A program made the translations under genes and the position numbers. Shown one piece after another: positions 10,909-23,276 of a stretch of 64,000 nucleotides of DNA. Every line of letters begins with the position of its first letter. The stretch's first letter is position 1. Source of the DNA: Schistocerca nitens (lineage: Eukaryota > Arthropoda > Insecta > Orthoptera > Acrididae); assembly GCF_023898315.1 (NCBI RefSeq), contig NC_064614.1, forward strand, positions 498,682,109 through 498,746,108, given 5' to 3'. The notes under the pieces were generated by a model. It was not told where the DNA came from and ran no database searches. It was given only the letters and a program-made list of their open reading frames with translations.

Positions 10909-11691
10909 CAGACCAGTTTAAAGTTTCATCAACTGTACTGTAGGAGGATGACCATATACCACAGACTATACCGTAAGTCGTAAGAGGCGTTTTCTGTGAC
11001 CCTTTGTCGTTGTTTGAAACACTGTTTTTTTGTTTCTACTGTACACTGCCACCACGACTTAGAAGTCTGTGTCAGGTCTTAAACTGACAGTAACACGTTC
11101 TGACCGATTGCCTCTCGCAAAAAACTAGTCGTCACACGGTGTAAATCATGTTGTTACTGCTGCTGCCGCCATAACACACCAGACACACTGGATGATTTTA
11201 AGTAAAAGACAGTTACAACATAAGGACACTGGAAGAGTTTTTCGATGTTGTGGAGCATTTCCAAACTGCTGTTCGAAGGTGACTGACGACCTCTACATTT
11301 AAACTCATCTGTCACAGTGACGGAATAGCTGATGGCTCTGTATTCAATTTCGACTGATTCCTCATACTGCACCAAACAGAAAACATCGCAGACATACAGA
11401 AAACAGTGCAAATGCACTGCGAATGTGGAATATGTGGAGTGGAGGCGACTGGATGCAATCGAGTACAGTGCTATACTATACCTCCCGATTAGAAAAATAG
11501 TGCATTTGCTCTAGGTGTTGGCAGCTGTACTACATTTCTAAGCAATTTTAGAATACGGAACAAGAGGTGATGTCACGATCGCCTAGGTAGAACTGACATA
11601 AAATTGATAAAATTGCGAGAAATGACGGAAAATACGTTTAAATTGAGGGAATAAATACCGAAATATCGGGAAATTGAGGAAGTATTTGCTT

Positions 11692-11913
11692 GCCTTCTGG
11701 TCGTGTGACTAGGGCCTCCCGTCGGGTAGACCGTTCACCGGGTGCAAGTCTTTCGATTTGACGCCACTTCGGCGACTTGCGCGTCGATGGGGATGAAATG
11801 ATGATTAGGGCAACACAACACCCAGTCCCTGAGCGGAGAAAATCTCCGACCCAGCCGGGAATCGAACCCGGGCCCAGAGGATTGACATTCTGTCGCGCAG
11901 ACCCCTCAGCATC
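11692..11913 (-). repeat. tRNA-derived SINE (ccatcgacgcgcaagtcgcc family)
   Basis: Antisense copy of the SINE whose sense version is the second half of the dimer at 23461-23681. It contains gggaatcgaacccgggcc (an antisense B box) near 11859, gatgaaatgatgattagggc, and ctcccgtcgggtagacc. It lies in the spacer of the inverted duplication. A possible short duplication (cttctgg) is too weak to fix the ends exactly. Confidence 0.7.
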
Positions 11914-12905
11914 GGTGGCGGACGTTTCTTCTGGTTGGAGCAGAAGAATTTGTACATGGGAACAAGTATCTGACAGCAAGAGGAATCCGAGGAAACGTCG
12001 ACATGCAAGCGACGGGAACCAATGAAACAGTCACTTTTTGATCTGTTGAGGCAGGCAGCATTCTACTATGTGTCTATTGAGCTAACAGTGTTACGTGCGA
12101 GTTGATTACTGTATTTGACGCTTTTCAGGAAAACAGAGAACCATCTGTCTCTAAAGTGGATGGAGTGATCGATTCAGATGGAGCTGTAACAAGGTACGAT
12201 TTATTGGTAGACTGATGATGCATTCTAGAGAGGGAGATATTGCTGCAGGTCGTTTGACAATTTTTTCCGCTGTTCTCTCAGGATGCATCAGTCACGTGAC
12301 ATAGCCTGCGTTCGACTCTTATACAACCACGTGTTCTGTATGTTGTGACTTTGAGCACTGTTCACTTGCAATAGTTAACAGCAAACCTCTCGGTCACCAG
12401 AGGACTTCCATCTTACGTGTGATGAAACGTGACCGTCCTGTTTCGACACATTCCTCAAAACAAACGAAGATTTATGCGATGCACTCAATTCGCCTATCGC
12501 ATCTTGGGTATAAAATCAAGACTTCAGTTTAGTAACTAAGATGATTCTAAGTCAGCAGTGGGTGTTTGTGAGACACTGCGATCCCCATGTTTGACAGATG
12601 TGCTGTTTACAAATTTAGTGGCGGCATGACGTGTAATTTCACATGCCGGACGCGGCTGCTATGCGTTTATCTGTTTACTTGTAAGAGGTATTCACCATTA
12701 CTAACGATCGTTTTATATAGGACTGCAGCGGGCATAGCATAATTTCTGAACCAGGATCTGATGTGAACAGTGGACGCTATACATCTCTGGAGAGCTATAT
12801 TGTGCACGTATCACACAGAGCCACACTTTAAGGAAGTAGTTTTTTCATTTTATAATTTGTTTCAAGATTTTAAACATGGCTGCAGCAGCAACTGTTAAAA
12901 TTCTT
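11914..12905. other. Spacer of inverted duplication, unrecognised
   Basis: No open frame above 100 codons and no motif that I recognise. Confidence 0.4.
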
Positions 12906-13353
12906 CACAATAAAAGGATGACAGCCGAAAACAGTTGCAGGATAAAATTTTTTATTAAAATTCTTGACCAAGGTTTCGGTACATATAAATATACCTTCAT
13001 CAGAAGTAAAACTTCTAAAATTACATCATGCAATGGAGAATAATAAAACAATTATGCCAAAGGCGTCGTCAGTAATTAAGACACTCGTGTCTCAATAGTT
13101 CATAGGCGAAGTAATGGTGTTAAACTGTTCGCTTTGACCCTGTGCCCATTACACATGTTGTACAAATGGAGATGATGTCTTAATTACTGACGACGCCTTT
13201 GGCATAATTGTTTTATTATTCTCCATTGCATGACGTAATTTTAGAAGTTTTGCTTCTGATGAAGGTATATTTATATGTACAGAAACCTTGGTCAAGAATT
13301 TTAATAAAAAATTTTATCCTGCAACTGTTTTTGGCTGTCATCCTTTTATTGTG
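12906..13353. repeat. Hairpin element with 178-bp arms
   Basis: 12906-13083 is the reverse complement of 13176-13353 with only a handful of mismatches, around a 92-bp loop. The outer ends read cacaataaaagg and ccttttattgtg, and the arms include ccttcatcagaagtaaaac. Transcribed, it would form a long near-perfect RNA hairpin. No clear target duplication was found. The layout resembles the smaller hairpin at 59001, but the sequence differs. Confidence 0.8.
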
Positions 13354-14369
13354 TATAATTTGTTGCCATAGTTTATCGTAGAGAAACACTACACATCTAC
13401 TAATAGGTCGGAAACTGAAGGTATCTAACATTACAGCCTGCTTTAAGTGCACAACCGTGTAGTCTTAGGAGTGTGTGTGTTTATGTCCTTTCGTACCAAT
13501 ACCCTCCTGGTACTGATTCCAGACACTAGAACAATACTTTAGAACTGATAACATAGTTGATTTATGTAAAATGCTTTGAACTCCACCCGTCTGAAGCTCC
13601 ATCATGCTTAAAAACTACCCGATTCTTGTTTTTCTTAACCGTCCGCTATTACATCAATACACTTTCAGATCTACTACTATAGACCGATAAGGCGCGCTAA
13701 TCTCCTCGACATGGGCGCATCTGCAGAAGTCTTGTACACTTGGAAGGGCGGGGAGTCAGCAAGCTCTATTGTTTCACAAGACGTGAAATGTTCCTGTGTA
13801 TTCGTGGACAGCTGCAGACAAATTCAGTAACGCTGCTGCAGGGCAGGTTGTCCAATGACAGCGCAATGGGGTTTTTCAGTCTCTAATTTTGTCCTAAGAC
13901 TGCGAGAATGCTCTGTGACTTCCATCCGCATAGAGATAGATCGTAAATTATGCACTATGCTCGAGATGATAGAAATATGTAGAACACTGTCTGGAATACT
14001 TTGATGATGATTATGTCGGAGAACTGAAAATGGATGGATCTACCTACTTTAGCAATGGTACTCGCAAAGTAGAGAATGGCCGGTTTAGTAATGATGCTGA
14101 AATTGGGAAACATGTTGTCGCGTCATTGGTCGGCGTTGAAATTACTGTAAAATTGCTAAAATTATTCGCACTATCAACTGTGATGCTTATTATTACAACA
14201 CATCGAAGGTGTCTTTTCCATCCCATTCCATCCGTCCACTGGTACACTGTTGGTTACCACATAATGATTGACTGACATCGTTTGCTTGAGACGGAGAAAG
14301 AGTTTCGGTGGAGGCGCAGCAAGTTCTGGGGATGGCTAGCCTCGAAACAGTGATCATGTACGTGACTGC
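13354..14369. other. Spacer of inverted duplication, unrecognised
   Basis: Frames up to 81 codons (14030-14275) have no homologue that I can name. The right arm of the duplication begins at about 14370. Confidence 0.4.
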
Positions 14370-15748
14370 AATATGAGGAATCAGTAGAAATGGAATGCAG
14401 AGCCATCAGCTATGCCGTCACTGTGACAGATGAGTTTAAATGTAGAGGTCGTCAGTCACCTTCGAACAGCAGTTTGGAAATGCTCCACAACACCGAAAAA
14501 CTCTTCCAGTTTCCTTATGCTGTAACTGTCTTTCATTTAAAATCATCCATTGTGTGTGGTGTGTTATGGTAGCAGCAGTAACAACATGATTTACACCATG
14601 CGACATCTAGTTTTTTGCGAGAGGCAATGGATCAGAATGGGTTACTGTCAGTTTAAGACCTGATACAGACTTCGAAGTCGTGGTGGAAAAACAAAATGTA
14701 TGGCAGTGTACAGTAGAAACAAAAAAAAACAATGTTTCAAACAACGGCACAAGGTCACAGAAAATGTCTCTTACGACTTACGGTATAGTCTGTGGTATAT
14801 GGTCATCCTCCTATAGTACAGGTGATGAAACTTTAAACTGGTCTGTGCAATGGATGAATACCTGTATATGTAATAGAATCGCCAAATGTACTCAGTGCCA
14901 GCACGCACACGGTATTTGTTTTCAATACGTGGGAGGAGAGAGATGCGGTAAAAATCTTATCGAGTTCTCTATCGGATAAAGTTGGCGGAACTTCCATAGT
15001 TCGTAATTTTTCTCTGTTGGATGGTACAGAATAACAATGATAGAATGTTGGGGTGATAAACGTAAATGGGTCCTGAGGGACGCGAATCTGCTTCAGAGTG
15101 CTGTTCCTGTATGTAGTTTGGAGAAGCACCACAATGCAGTAGCAAAATCCTCATCCTTCTACCAGTTCCCACACTGTCTTTTAAATTACATCGTATTGCA
15201 GGAGCAGTCGTCATTTGGCACTGACCTTACACGTCATACACAGTAGGTGAAGCTATGACAACATGTTCCCGTTTCCATAGAAGGGTCAAAACACAGTCCT
15301 GTCGCACTAACTCAGCTCAGCCTGTTTCTACACGGGTTGCAGAAGGTGGTAGATGTAGCTTTCTCCGACGTCTACTCATTTCTGACTTAAATTGGAACGA
15401 TCTTACGCCCAAAGCTGCAGGGGTGGTAGCACAAGATCTGACGGGCAGTTGGAAAATGCATAGGGACTACCTAAAACCATGTTGAAATCTTATTGTAGCA
15501 GAAGGGTTCGAGGAAGGCGACTCGTTTCGAGGTATGAGAGTTACAAGAATACGATTCACTAGCGGCAGTAATCATTAAATGACTTCTCAATATGATCCCA
15601 CTCAGGTGTGGTTGAGTGGAAACACTTGATTCCGAATCATAAACAGAATTTCCACCGGATAGCGTAACACTAGGGATCTGAAAAGCCTGTATACATTTCT
15701 TACGACCTCAATCAGCACACCACCTACTGTATGTGATCCTTCTCAATC
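14370..15748 (-). repeat. Right arm of 1.4-kb inverted duplication
   Basis: Reverse-complement partner of the left arm. The inner boundary is at about 14370 (gaggaatcagtaga...), and the outer boundary at about 15748 (ttctcaatcga), matching tgactgagaa at 5027. It preserves the empty sites for the solo LTR (gtgt near 15715) and for the SINE (near 14836). Small frames such as 14390-14572 and 15037-15246 mirror left-arm frames but carry no known domain. Confidence 0.75.
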
Positions 15749-17132
15749 GACCTTCACTTATAACCCAGTGTATATATCGTAGAACCTCTGACATGGCATT
15801 GAGACAGAATGCGTTACAAAGACTGGAGAAATTTCTAGCGGCAGCATGATGGAGTTGCTAATACCGGTTTCATACCACGTTTCTTAGCCGACTCACTTTC
15901 TAAATCAAGTGATTTTATCACGAGGTTGCATCGTCAGCGACGTGTAACCGCACTGTTGGTCTAATAATATACTCTCTGGCGATCACCGTCAATATTCATT
16001 GTCGTTTTACTTTATAAAGCCAGTGTATCTTTTAACATGGATACTTGTGTGCACTTGTAGATTCAAGGCCAATTGTAATAATAATATGGTTGTTGCGATT
16101 GTGTTTTTTTAAAATATTGCGGTTTGTAAGATGCTTACGCCTCTCTATCTTAGACACAGTGATACCACCCGCAAGAAAAACGTATGAGACATGTCCACCC
16201 ATCGCTGATTTTCGGTCAGTATTATTTCGTATCGCTAGCAATCAGTAATTGGCGAAGTATTACATTTAGTAGTAGGGGATGCGTGATAGGTTTACCTTGA
16301 GCATCAGGCTTGTAAAGTATGTGTTTGTGTTCCGACATGTGCAAAGGAAATGACTGTGTCCAGTCTCAAGGAAGTTATGGATTTAACTTGGATTACTGCG
16401 ACAGCAAAGGGAAGGGTATGTCAAGAGATAAGAATGGTACAGATACTTCTACTTCCAGAGCTACAGCCGTCGGCAGGATGTATTTCCGACACTTCCCTCA
16501 TTGTCGAATGTCGTTCAACTGAGACAAAAATCGTAGCATTTAATTGTGATTATAGCAATCAAATATATATGTGGCCGATTTCATAGGACGATTCTGTCTA
16601 TGCGTGCTTAGAGCGGTCGCGGCGGTGGCCTGTGGCAGGAATGATTCACGTTTCCCGCTAACTGCGGGACCCGTCCGAATGGAGATGCCTGTTGGGATGC
16701 AGGAATGTAGCTAACTTAAACGTGTCATCCTCTATACGACTGATCAGCGAACTAATACTCAGTGTGTTGGACAGTCTTCGTGATCGCATGAAAATTTGAG
16801 AAGATATGGAGTGTGTTTGTGCTGAGCCATTATTCCCTCCCATGCAAATAGTCCGGTTGACTGCTTCTTCACATTTCCCGTCTTTATTTGACTCAGAGAA
16901 TGTCGATTGTGGAATGCGCATCTAGCAGGGAAAGACGGGGGAAGAGACGTTTGCTGGTTCTCTAGACATGACTTAGTGACTTTGTAAATTATAAGGATGA
17001 TTTGGAGTGGAAATATCAGTTTCCTCTATTTTTTACAAGATTTCACATACAGATCTTCACAGGCGGGATCAGTTTCTAGTTACTCAGTGGTTTACAGAAC
17101 GCTGCACCTCGCAAATGTTTCGGGTTTCTAGA
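15749..17132. other. Unannotated intergenic DNA
   Basis: No recognised repeat or coding sequence. The longest frames are under 90 codons. It ends at the target duplication of RTE copy 2. Confidence 0.4.
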
Positions 17133-17162
17133 GAAATTATACTGTTGTTGTTGTTATTGTCT

Positions 17163-17717
17163 TCAGTCCTGAGACTGGTTTGATGCAGCTCTCCATGCTG
17201 CTCTATCCTGTGCAAGCTTCTTCATCTCCCAGTACTTACTGCAACCTGCATCCTTCTGAATCTGCTTAGTGTATTCATCTCTCGGTCTCCCTCTATGATT
17301 TTTATCCTCCACACTGCCCTCCAATGCTAAATTTGTGATCCCTTGATGCCTCAGAACATGTCCTATCAACCGGTCCCTTCTTCTTGTCAAGTTGTGCCAC
17401 AAACTTCTCTTCTCCCCAATTCTATTCAATACCTCCTCATTACTTATGAGATCTACCCATCTAATTTTCAGCATTCTTCTGTAGCACCACATTTCGAAAG
17501 CTTCCATTCTCTTCTTGTCCAAACTATTTATCGTCCATGTTTCACTTCCATTCATGGCTACACTCCATACAAATACTTTTAGAAACGACTTCCTGACACT
17601 TAAATCTATACTCGATGTTAACAAATTTCTCTTCTTCAGAAACGCTTTCCTTCCCATTGCCAGTCGACATTTTATATTCTCTCTACTTCGACCATCATCA
17701 GTTATTTTGCTCCACAA
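17163..17717 (-). pseudogene. RTE protein C-terminal region, copy 2
   Basis: An open frame of 184 codons: KITDDGRSRENIKCRLAMGR, DLSVRKSFLKVFVWSVAM, SETWTINSLDKKR, FEMWCYRRMLKIRWVD, EVLNRIGEKRSLW, LIGHVLRHQG, and a final DRAAWRAASNQSQD. It is intact to its natural stop and shows what copy 1 has lost. Its biochemical role in RTE proteins is not known to me. Confidence 0.78.
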
Positions 17718-17729
17718 ATAGCAAAACTC

Positions 17730-18801
17730 CTTTACAACGTTAAATGTCTCATTTCCTGATCACACGACTTAATTCGACTACATTCCATTATCCTCGTTTT
17801 GCTTTTGTTGATGTTCATCTTATATCCTCCTTTCAAGACACTGTCCATTCCGTTCAACTGCTCTTCCAAGTCCTTTGCTGTCTCTGACAGAATTACAATG
17901 TCATCGGCGAACCACAACGTTTTTAATTCTTTTCCATGATTTTAATACCTACTCCGAATTTTTCTTTTGTTACCTTCACTGCTTGCTCAATATACAGATT
18001 GAATAACATCGGGGATAGGCTACAACCCTGTCTCACTTCCTTCCCAACCGCTGCTTCCCTTTCATGCCCCTCGACTCTTATAACTGCCATCTGGTTTCTG
18101 TACAAATTGTAAATAGCCTTTCGCTCCCGGTATTTTACCCCTGCCACCTTTAGAATTTGAAAGAGAGTATTCCAGTCAACATTGTCAAAAGCTTTCTCTA
18201 AGTCTACAAATGCTAGAAATGTAGGTTTGCCTTTCCTTAATCTATTTTCTAAGATAAGAAGTCGTAGGGTCAGTATTGCCTCACGTGTTCCAACATTTCT
18301 GCGGTATCCAAACTGATCTTCTCTGAGGTAGGCTTCTACCAGTTTTTCCATTCGTCTGTAAAGAATTCTCGTTAGTATTTTGCAGCCGTGACTTATTAAA
18401 CTGATAGTTCGGTAATTTTCACATCTGTCAACACCTACTTTCTTTGGGATTGGAATTATTACATTCTTCTTGAAGTCTGAGGGTATTTCGCCTGTCTCAT
18501 ACATCTTGCTCACCAGATGGTAGAGTTTTGTCAGGACTGGCTCTCCCAAGGCCGTCAGTAGTTCCAACGGAATGTTGTATACTCCCGGGGCCTTGTTTCG
18601 ACTCAGGTCTTTCAGTGCTCTGTCCAACTCTTCACGCAATATCGTATATCCCATATCATCTTCATCTACATCCTCTTCCATTTCCATAATGTTGTCCTCA
18701 AGTACATCGCCCTTGTATAGACCCTCTATATACTCCTTCCACCTTTCTGCTTTCCCTTCTTTGCTTAGAACTGGGTTTCCATCTGAGCTCTTGATATTCA
18801 T
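17730..18801 (-). pseudogene. RTE reverse transcriptase, copy 2
   Basis: An almost continuous 292-codon frame from 18801 (MNIKSSDGNPVLSKEGKAER). It contains KNKAPG-like SRNKAPGVYNIPLEL, NVIIPIPKKVG, YRTISLISHG, FGYRRNVGTREA, FLAFVDLEKAFDNV and RQGCSLSPMLFNLY. A frameshift at about 17920 moves the catalytic FADDIVIL box into the next frame (17917-17732). All polymerase motifs survive but no longer in one frame. Confidence 0.82.
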
Positions 18802-18888
18802 GCAAGTGGTTCTCTTTTCTCCAAAGGTCTCTTTAATTTTCCTGTAGGCAGTATCTATCTTACCCCTAGTGAGATAAGCCTCTACATC

Positions 18889-19098
18889 CTAACATTTGTC
18901 CTCTAGCCATCCCTGCTTAGCCATTTTGCACTTCCTGTCAATCTCATTTTTGAGACGTTTGTATTTCTTTTTGCCTGCTTCATTTACTGCATTTTTATAT
19001 TTTCTCCTGTCATCAATTAAATTCAATATTTCTTCTGTTACCCAAGGATTTCTACTAGCCCTCGTCTTTTTACCTACTTGATCCTCTGCTGCCTTCAC
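18889..19098 (-). pseudogene. RTE linker between endonuclease and RT, copy 2
   Basis: An open stretch rich in Lys/Arg (KAAEDQVGKKTRASRNPWVT, then EILNLIDDRRKYKNAV). It connects the endonuclease to the polymerase and ends in a stop after LEDKC, where a related copy would continue. The basic composition suggests nucleic-acid contact, which is inference. Confidence 0.65.
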
Positions 19099-19125
19099 TA
19101 CTTCATCCCTCAGAGCTACCCATTC

Positions 19126-20111
19126 TTATTCTACTGTATTTCTTTCCCCCATTCCTGTCAATTGTTCCCTTGTGCTCTCCCCGAAACTCTGTACAACCTC
19201 TGGTTTAGTCGGTTTATCCAGGTCCCATCTCCTTAAATTCCCACCTTTTTGCAGTTTCTTCAGTTTCAATCTACAGTTCATAACCAATAGATTGTGGTCA
19301 GAGTGCACATCTGCCCCTGGAAATGTCTTACAATTTAAAACCTGGTTCCTAAATCTCTGTCTTACCATTATATAATCTATCTGATACCTTCTAGTATCTC
19401 CAGGATTTTTCCATGTATACAACCTTCTTTTACGATTCTTGAACCAAGTGTTAGCTATGATTAAGTTATGCTCTGTGCAAAATTCTACCAGGCGGCTTCC
19501 TCTTTCATTTCTTTTCCCCAATCCATATTCCCCCACTATGTTTCCTTCTCTCCCTTTTCCTACTCTCGAATTCCAGTCACCCATAACTGTTAAATTTTCG
19601 TCTCCCTTCACTACCTGAATAATTTATTTTATCTCATCATACATTTCATCAGTTTCTTCATCATCTGCAGAGCTAGTTGGCATATAAACTTGTACTACTG
19701 TGGTAGGCATGGGTTTCGTGTCTATCTTGGCCACGATAATGCATTCACTGTGCTGTTGGTAGTAGCTTACCCGCAGTCCTATTTTTTATTCATTATTAAA
19801 CCCACTCCTGCATTACCCCTATTTGATTTCGTATTTATAGCCGTGTATTCACCTGGCCGGAAGTCTTGTTCCTCCTGCCACCGAACTTCACTTATTCCCA
19901 CTATATCTAACTTCAAACTATCCATTTCCCTTTTTAAATTATCTAACCTACCTGCCTGATTAAGGGGTCTGACATTCCACATTCCGATCCGTAGAACGCC
20001 AGTTTTCTTTCTCCTGATTACGACGTCCTCTTGAGAAGTCCCCGCCCGGAGATCCGAATGAGGGACTATTTTACCTCCGGAATATTTTACCCAAGAGGAC
20101 GCCATCATCAT
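19126..20111 (-). pseudogene. RTE endonuclease domain, copy 2
   Basis: Starts at 20111 (MMMASSWVKYSGG). Motifs are WNVRPLN, VGISEVRWQ, VMGDWNSRVG, RRYQIDYIMV and VHSDHNLLV. It carries the same A6 lesion after GVGLIMNKK as copy 1 (near 19782), a TAA in the VYMPTSSADD segment (near 19625), and a stop after GERNTVE at 19126 that copy 1 also has. Known role of the family: nicking genomic DNA to prime reverse transcription. Confidence 0.8.
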
Positions 20112-20435
20112 TTAACCATACAGTAAAGCTGCACGCCCTCGGGAAACATTATGGCTGTAGTTTCCCCTTGATTTCAGCCGTTCGCAGTACCAGCACAGCA
20201 AGGCCGTTTTGGTTAATGTTGCAAGGCCAGATCAGTCAATCATCCAGACTGATGCCCCTGCAACTACTGAAAAGGCTGCTGCCCCTCTTCAGGAACCACA
20301 CGTTTGTCTGGCCTCTCAACAGATACCCCTCCATTGTGGTTGCACCTACGGTACGGCCATCTGTATCGCTGAAGCATGTTCGCCGCCCCACCAACGGCAA
20401 GGTCCATGGTTCATGGGGTAGGGAAATTATACTGT

Positions 20436-21500
20436 GCGAGCGATACTGCTAAGCAAGCGATATTGCTAACTGCTTGATATCGAGAAGTATCGCGAAAATG
20501 GTATGATATTCTGGGAAACCATACGAAATTACATATGTTCTTGTAATCCCTGAGTCTGGAGATAGGTGTAGAAAGCAAGTAAGCAAGCAGGTCGGGGCCA
20601 GAAACTGCAATGCCTTTGTGCCAAAGGTAAATGACCCCGACTTTGTACAACAGTTTTGAGAGTGACTCTGTTCAGCTGAGGGCACTCTAGTTGTGCATCG
20701 AGGGTGGATGATTTATGACCGATGGTTGCAGTGGATGACCACCCAACCTTATGGGAAAATATCTAGTGCTGCGAGGAGTATATATGATGCACATGCTTAT
20801 GCTCTCTGTCTTCACAGTATATGTACGAGTGTCTGGTGGTCGATAGCTATATGAATGATGTAAAAGGAGCTATTTTGTATGACACAGAATATGAATTGTA
20901 CACAGTGTGCGTTGATATATTGCGGTGTTGGAGATAGGTTTCACGCTCTAATATTCAAGCTTCCATCCTTAGTGGCAAAGCTGTGTAACTGAGTAAGTCT
21001 TTCTGTATTTGGCGATTTGTAGGCCACTTTGCAGGGTTTAACTGTCAGTGTGATATGGCGATCTGTACAAAATAGTTTTGCCACTGAAAGTCTCGCCTGC
21101 AGAAACAAAAAGGCAGACAGTGCTTCCACACTGGCAGCATCCGTAATTTGGGGTGTAAATTCAGTAAGAGCCGATCGTAATGCTCCAGTCACTCATGAGA
21201 CATCCTTTGCGCTGGGATGCAGGAGCCTCTATACGGCTGTGAGAACGTTTGCTTTTTGGAGATGTTTGTTGATAGCAGGACTTAACGATTTCCAGGCAGG
21301 GTAGCACGTGATGGACAGGGTGCCACTTTAGGAGCATCAGGAGGAATCCATTCGGCGTTCTTCTGTGTTATTTTCGTAAATAGGTTCTGTTAGGACAAGA
21401 ATTTCCATGCGGACAAGTTGAGACATCACGAAAGCTGCTACAAAAGCGACCGTTAACTATTTCTGCAACAGTTTACAATTTCCGAGAGGTCGACTTTGCT
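20436..21500. other. Unannotated intergenic DNA
   Basis: No supported gene or repeat. Overlapping small frames around 20941-21304 on opposite strands have no recognised domain. Confidence 0.4.
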
Positions 21501-21504
21501 CTTA

Positions 21505-21960
21505 TTTACATAGCCATGTGACGTCAGTATAACATTGAGAACCTTTTAGATGCGCCTACGTGGGTGAGCCGCTATGCAGACATCTCTCACTTGACACTGG
21601 ACTTGCAAGTAAAGGTCAGTCCAAGTAAACACGTGCGTGGCCAGAGGCGTCTCACATATCCTGATAGGATCACTAGGCACCCTGTGCTATTCTGGGAAGC
21701 ATTGCAACAAATTTCTATAGCACGACCTGTGATCTCAGTGTAATACCGAAAACCTTTTATGTGCACCTACGATGGTGAGTCGCTCAGCAATTAGGTGTTC
21801 GCTGGACCGCAGGTAGGGAGGCATCACGCCAACAACGGTCAACATGTGTGAGTGGTCCAGAGGCGTCTCATGCCTGGAGTTGATGTGCACATCCAGAGGG
21901 TGACTTGGCTCTTATTTATGTAGACATGTGACATCAGTATAACACTCGAAGAATTCTAGC
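21505..21960. repeat. Diverged direct repeats, about 200-bp period
   Basis: Three related segments start near 21510 (ctcttatttacatagccatg), 21730 (tctcagtgtaataccgaaaa) and 21905 (ctcttatttatgtagacatg). They share 'cagtataac', 'aaccttttat' and 'ccagaggcgtctca' landmarks with substitutions and indels. This looks like an old short tandem array. No coding capacity is evident. Confidence 0.5.
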
Positions 21961-22269
21961 TGTATACCCGAAAATAGACACGACTCTCACCTGCTGGCTG
22001 CTGGCAGCAGTGTGTGAGAGTGAGTACTCACCCCCCAGCGCTCATTACTTTGCGAGAGCTGCTGGTGCTTCCCGACTCCTGGCAGCACGTGTGGAGTCGG
22101 CGGCGTCGGTTTTGGGTGTTGGGTGGCGGGATGTGCTTTTTTATTAGTGATCTTTCGTTTAAACTATATTCCATTAATTTCCCCAATCAATAGGATGCTG
22201 AGAATTAGAAAACTACCCCATGCAAGTGAAGGATATATATTTAATTAATTTGCATAATTAATTTGCTTA

Positions 22270-23262
22270 CATTTTTTATACCAACGTGGTGTTAGCGGTA
22301 CAATAGTTAAGGGGAGGTTGTGGATGAGTAGGTGAAATGGAGCAGAGCAGCAGGTTAAGTACAGACCTCTAGGTTAATTTACATAATTAATTTGCATAAT
22401 TTTTATGTAAAATACAGTCAATAGTTTCAGAGGGCGGGTGACAAGGAAGAGTGCGCCAAAAACGGCGTTCAAAAGCGTGTAAAATTCGAAAAGTGTACCA
22501 GAAAATGGTGGGAGGAAATAACTAATAACTTAATATGGTATCAAAGGCTGTACAATAGTTTAAGGGGATGGAAGTGACATGGGAAGACACTTAACAGAAC
22601 AATAGGTTAAGTGCTGGCTGAGGGCCAAATATTTGTTTAAGATACCTAGAATGCAGTGCCAAATATTACGTTATGCAACTTGTTTGCCCCATGTAATTAC
22701 TTCTTACAAAACCTACATGTTTCCAAAGAGCAAAGAATGATGGGCAAGAGATTTCCAACCCCTGCAAACTGTGTTTTTTATAAATAAACAATATATCCTT
22801 GAATTTCCATTTTACGAGATCCTTCCTCTCCACCACAGAGACACCAGTTTCCATATATTCCATACATTACCTTGAATACCATAAATTGTTTAAATAAACA
22901 ATATTCCACACATGGTCTAAATTATTTAAACAATCAAATTCCCTCCAAATGACGGGTCAACTGAGTCTTTTTCCCGCCAATTTCCGGGAGGGAGGGTGGG
23001 AGTAGAGGGGGTTTACGAGAGGGGGAGAGGTTAATTAATTGATCAATTTAATTAAGTAGTCAATCACATTGATAAGAGTGAGAGGGGCTATTCCAATAAC
23101 TCTGACCTGAAAGTGTACCTAGAGCAATGAGGAAGAGAGGGTGGGTTGAAGGTTCCTGAGGGGGGAGGGGAATGGCAGGGGGTGGATGAACAACAGGTTA
23201 AGGATCTGTCAGTCAAAAATAAGGATCCTTTTAGCAGAACGATAGGTTAAGTACCTGTCAAT
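22270..23262. repeat. GGTTAAG-motif-rich low-complexity region
   Basis: The motif aacaataggttaagt and close variants recur near 22285, 22348, 22551, 22596, 23188 and 23238. They are mixed with AT-only blocks (ttaattaatttgcataatta) and G-rich blocks (gggagggagggtgggag). A 'tttttcccgccaattt' segment at 22964 resembles the repeats at 32715-32930. No gene is visible. Confidence 0.5.
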
Positions 23263-23276
23263 CAAAGGAGAACAAT

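Larger units (their letters stand above)
5027..11376 (+). repeat. Left arm of 1.4-kb inverted duplication (interrupted)
   Basis: Removing the later insertions leaves 5027-5058 joined to 9784-11376. This matches the reverse complement of 14370-15748 at roughly 85-90% by eye. Matching landmarks are 10010-10300 against 15250-15545, 10320-10620 against 14945-15215, and 11040-11370 against 14375-14700. The left arm contains a solo LTR (with a nested RTE) and a SINE that the right arm lacks, so the duplication is older than both. Short open frames on the two arms mirror each other but show no recognisable domain. I do not know what the duplicated unit is. Confidence 0.75.
17146..20422 (-). mobile_element. 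RTE-type LINE copy 2, full length
   Basis: A minus-strand element of 3,277 bp. It is bounded by the 13-bp target duplication gaaattatactgt (17133-17145 and 20423-20435). The 3' tail is the ttgttgttatt run at 17146, and the 5' end is the tcatggggtagg segment before 20423. Layout: a 5' UTR (20422-20112), endonuclease, linker, reverse transcriptase and C-terminal region. It is cleaner than copy 1, with about five frame-breaking lesions, and it lacks the MITE. Confidence 0.88.

Noticed and set aside
14390-15246. Small proteins on the inverted-duplication arms (for example 14390-14572 and 15037-15246)
   Set aside because: Homologous frames on the other arm are broken at different points and have no domains; mirrored frames are expected from duplicated non-coding DNA.
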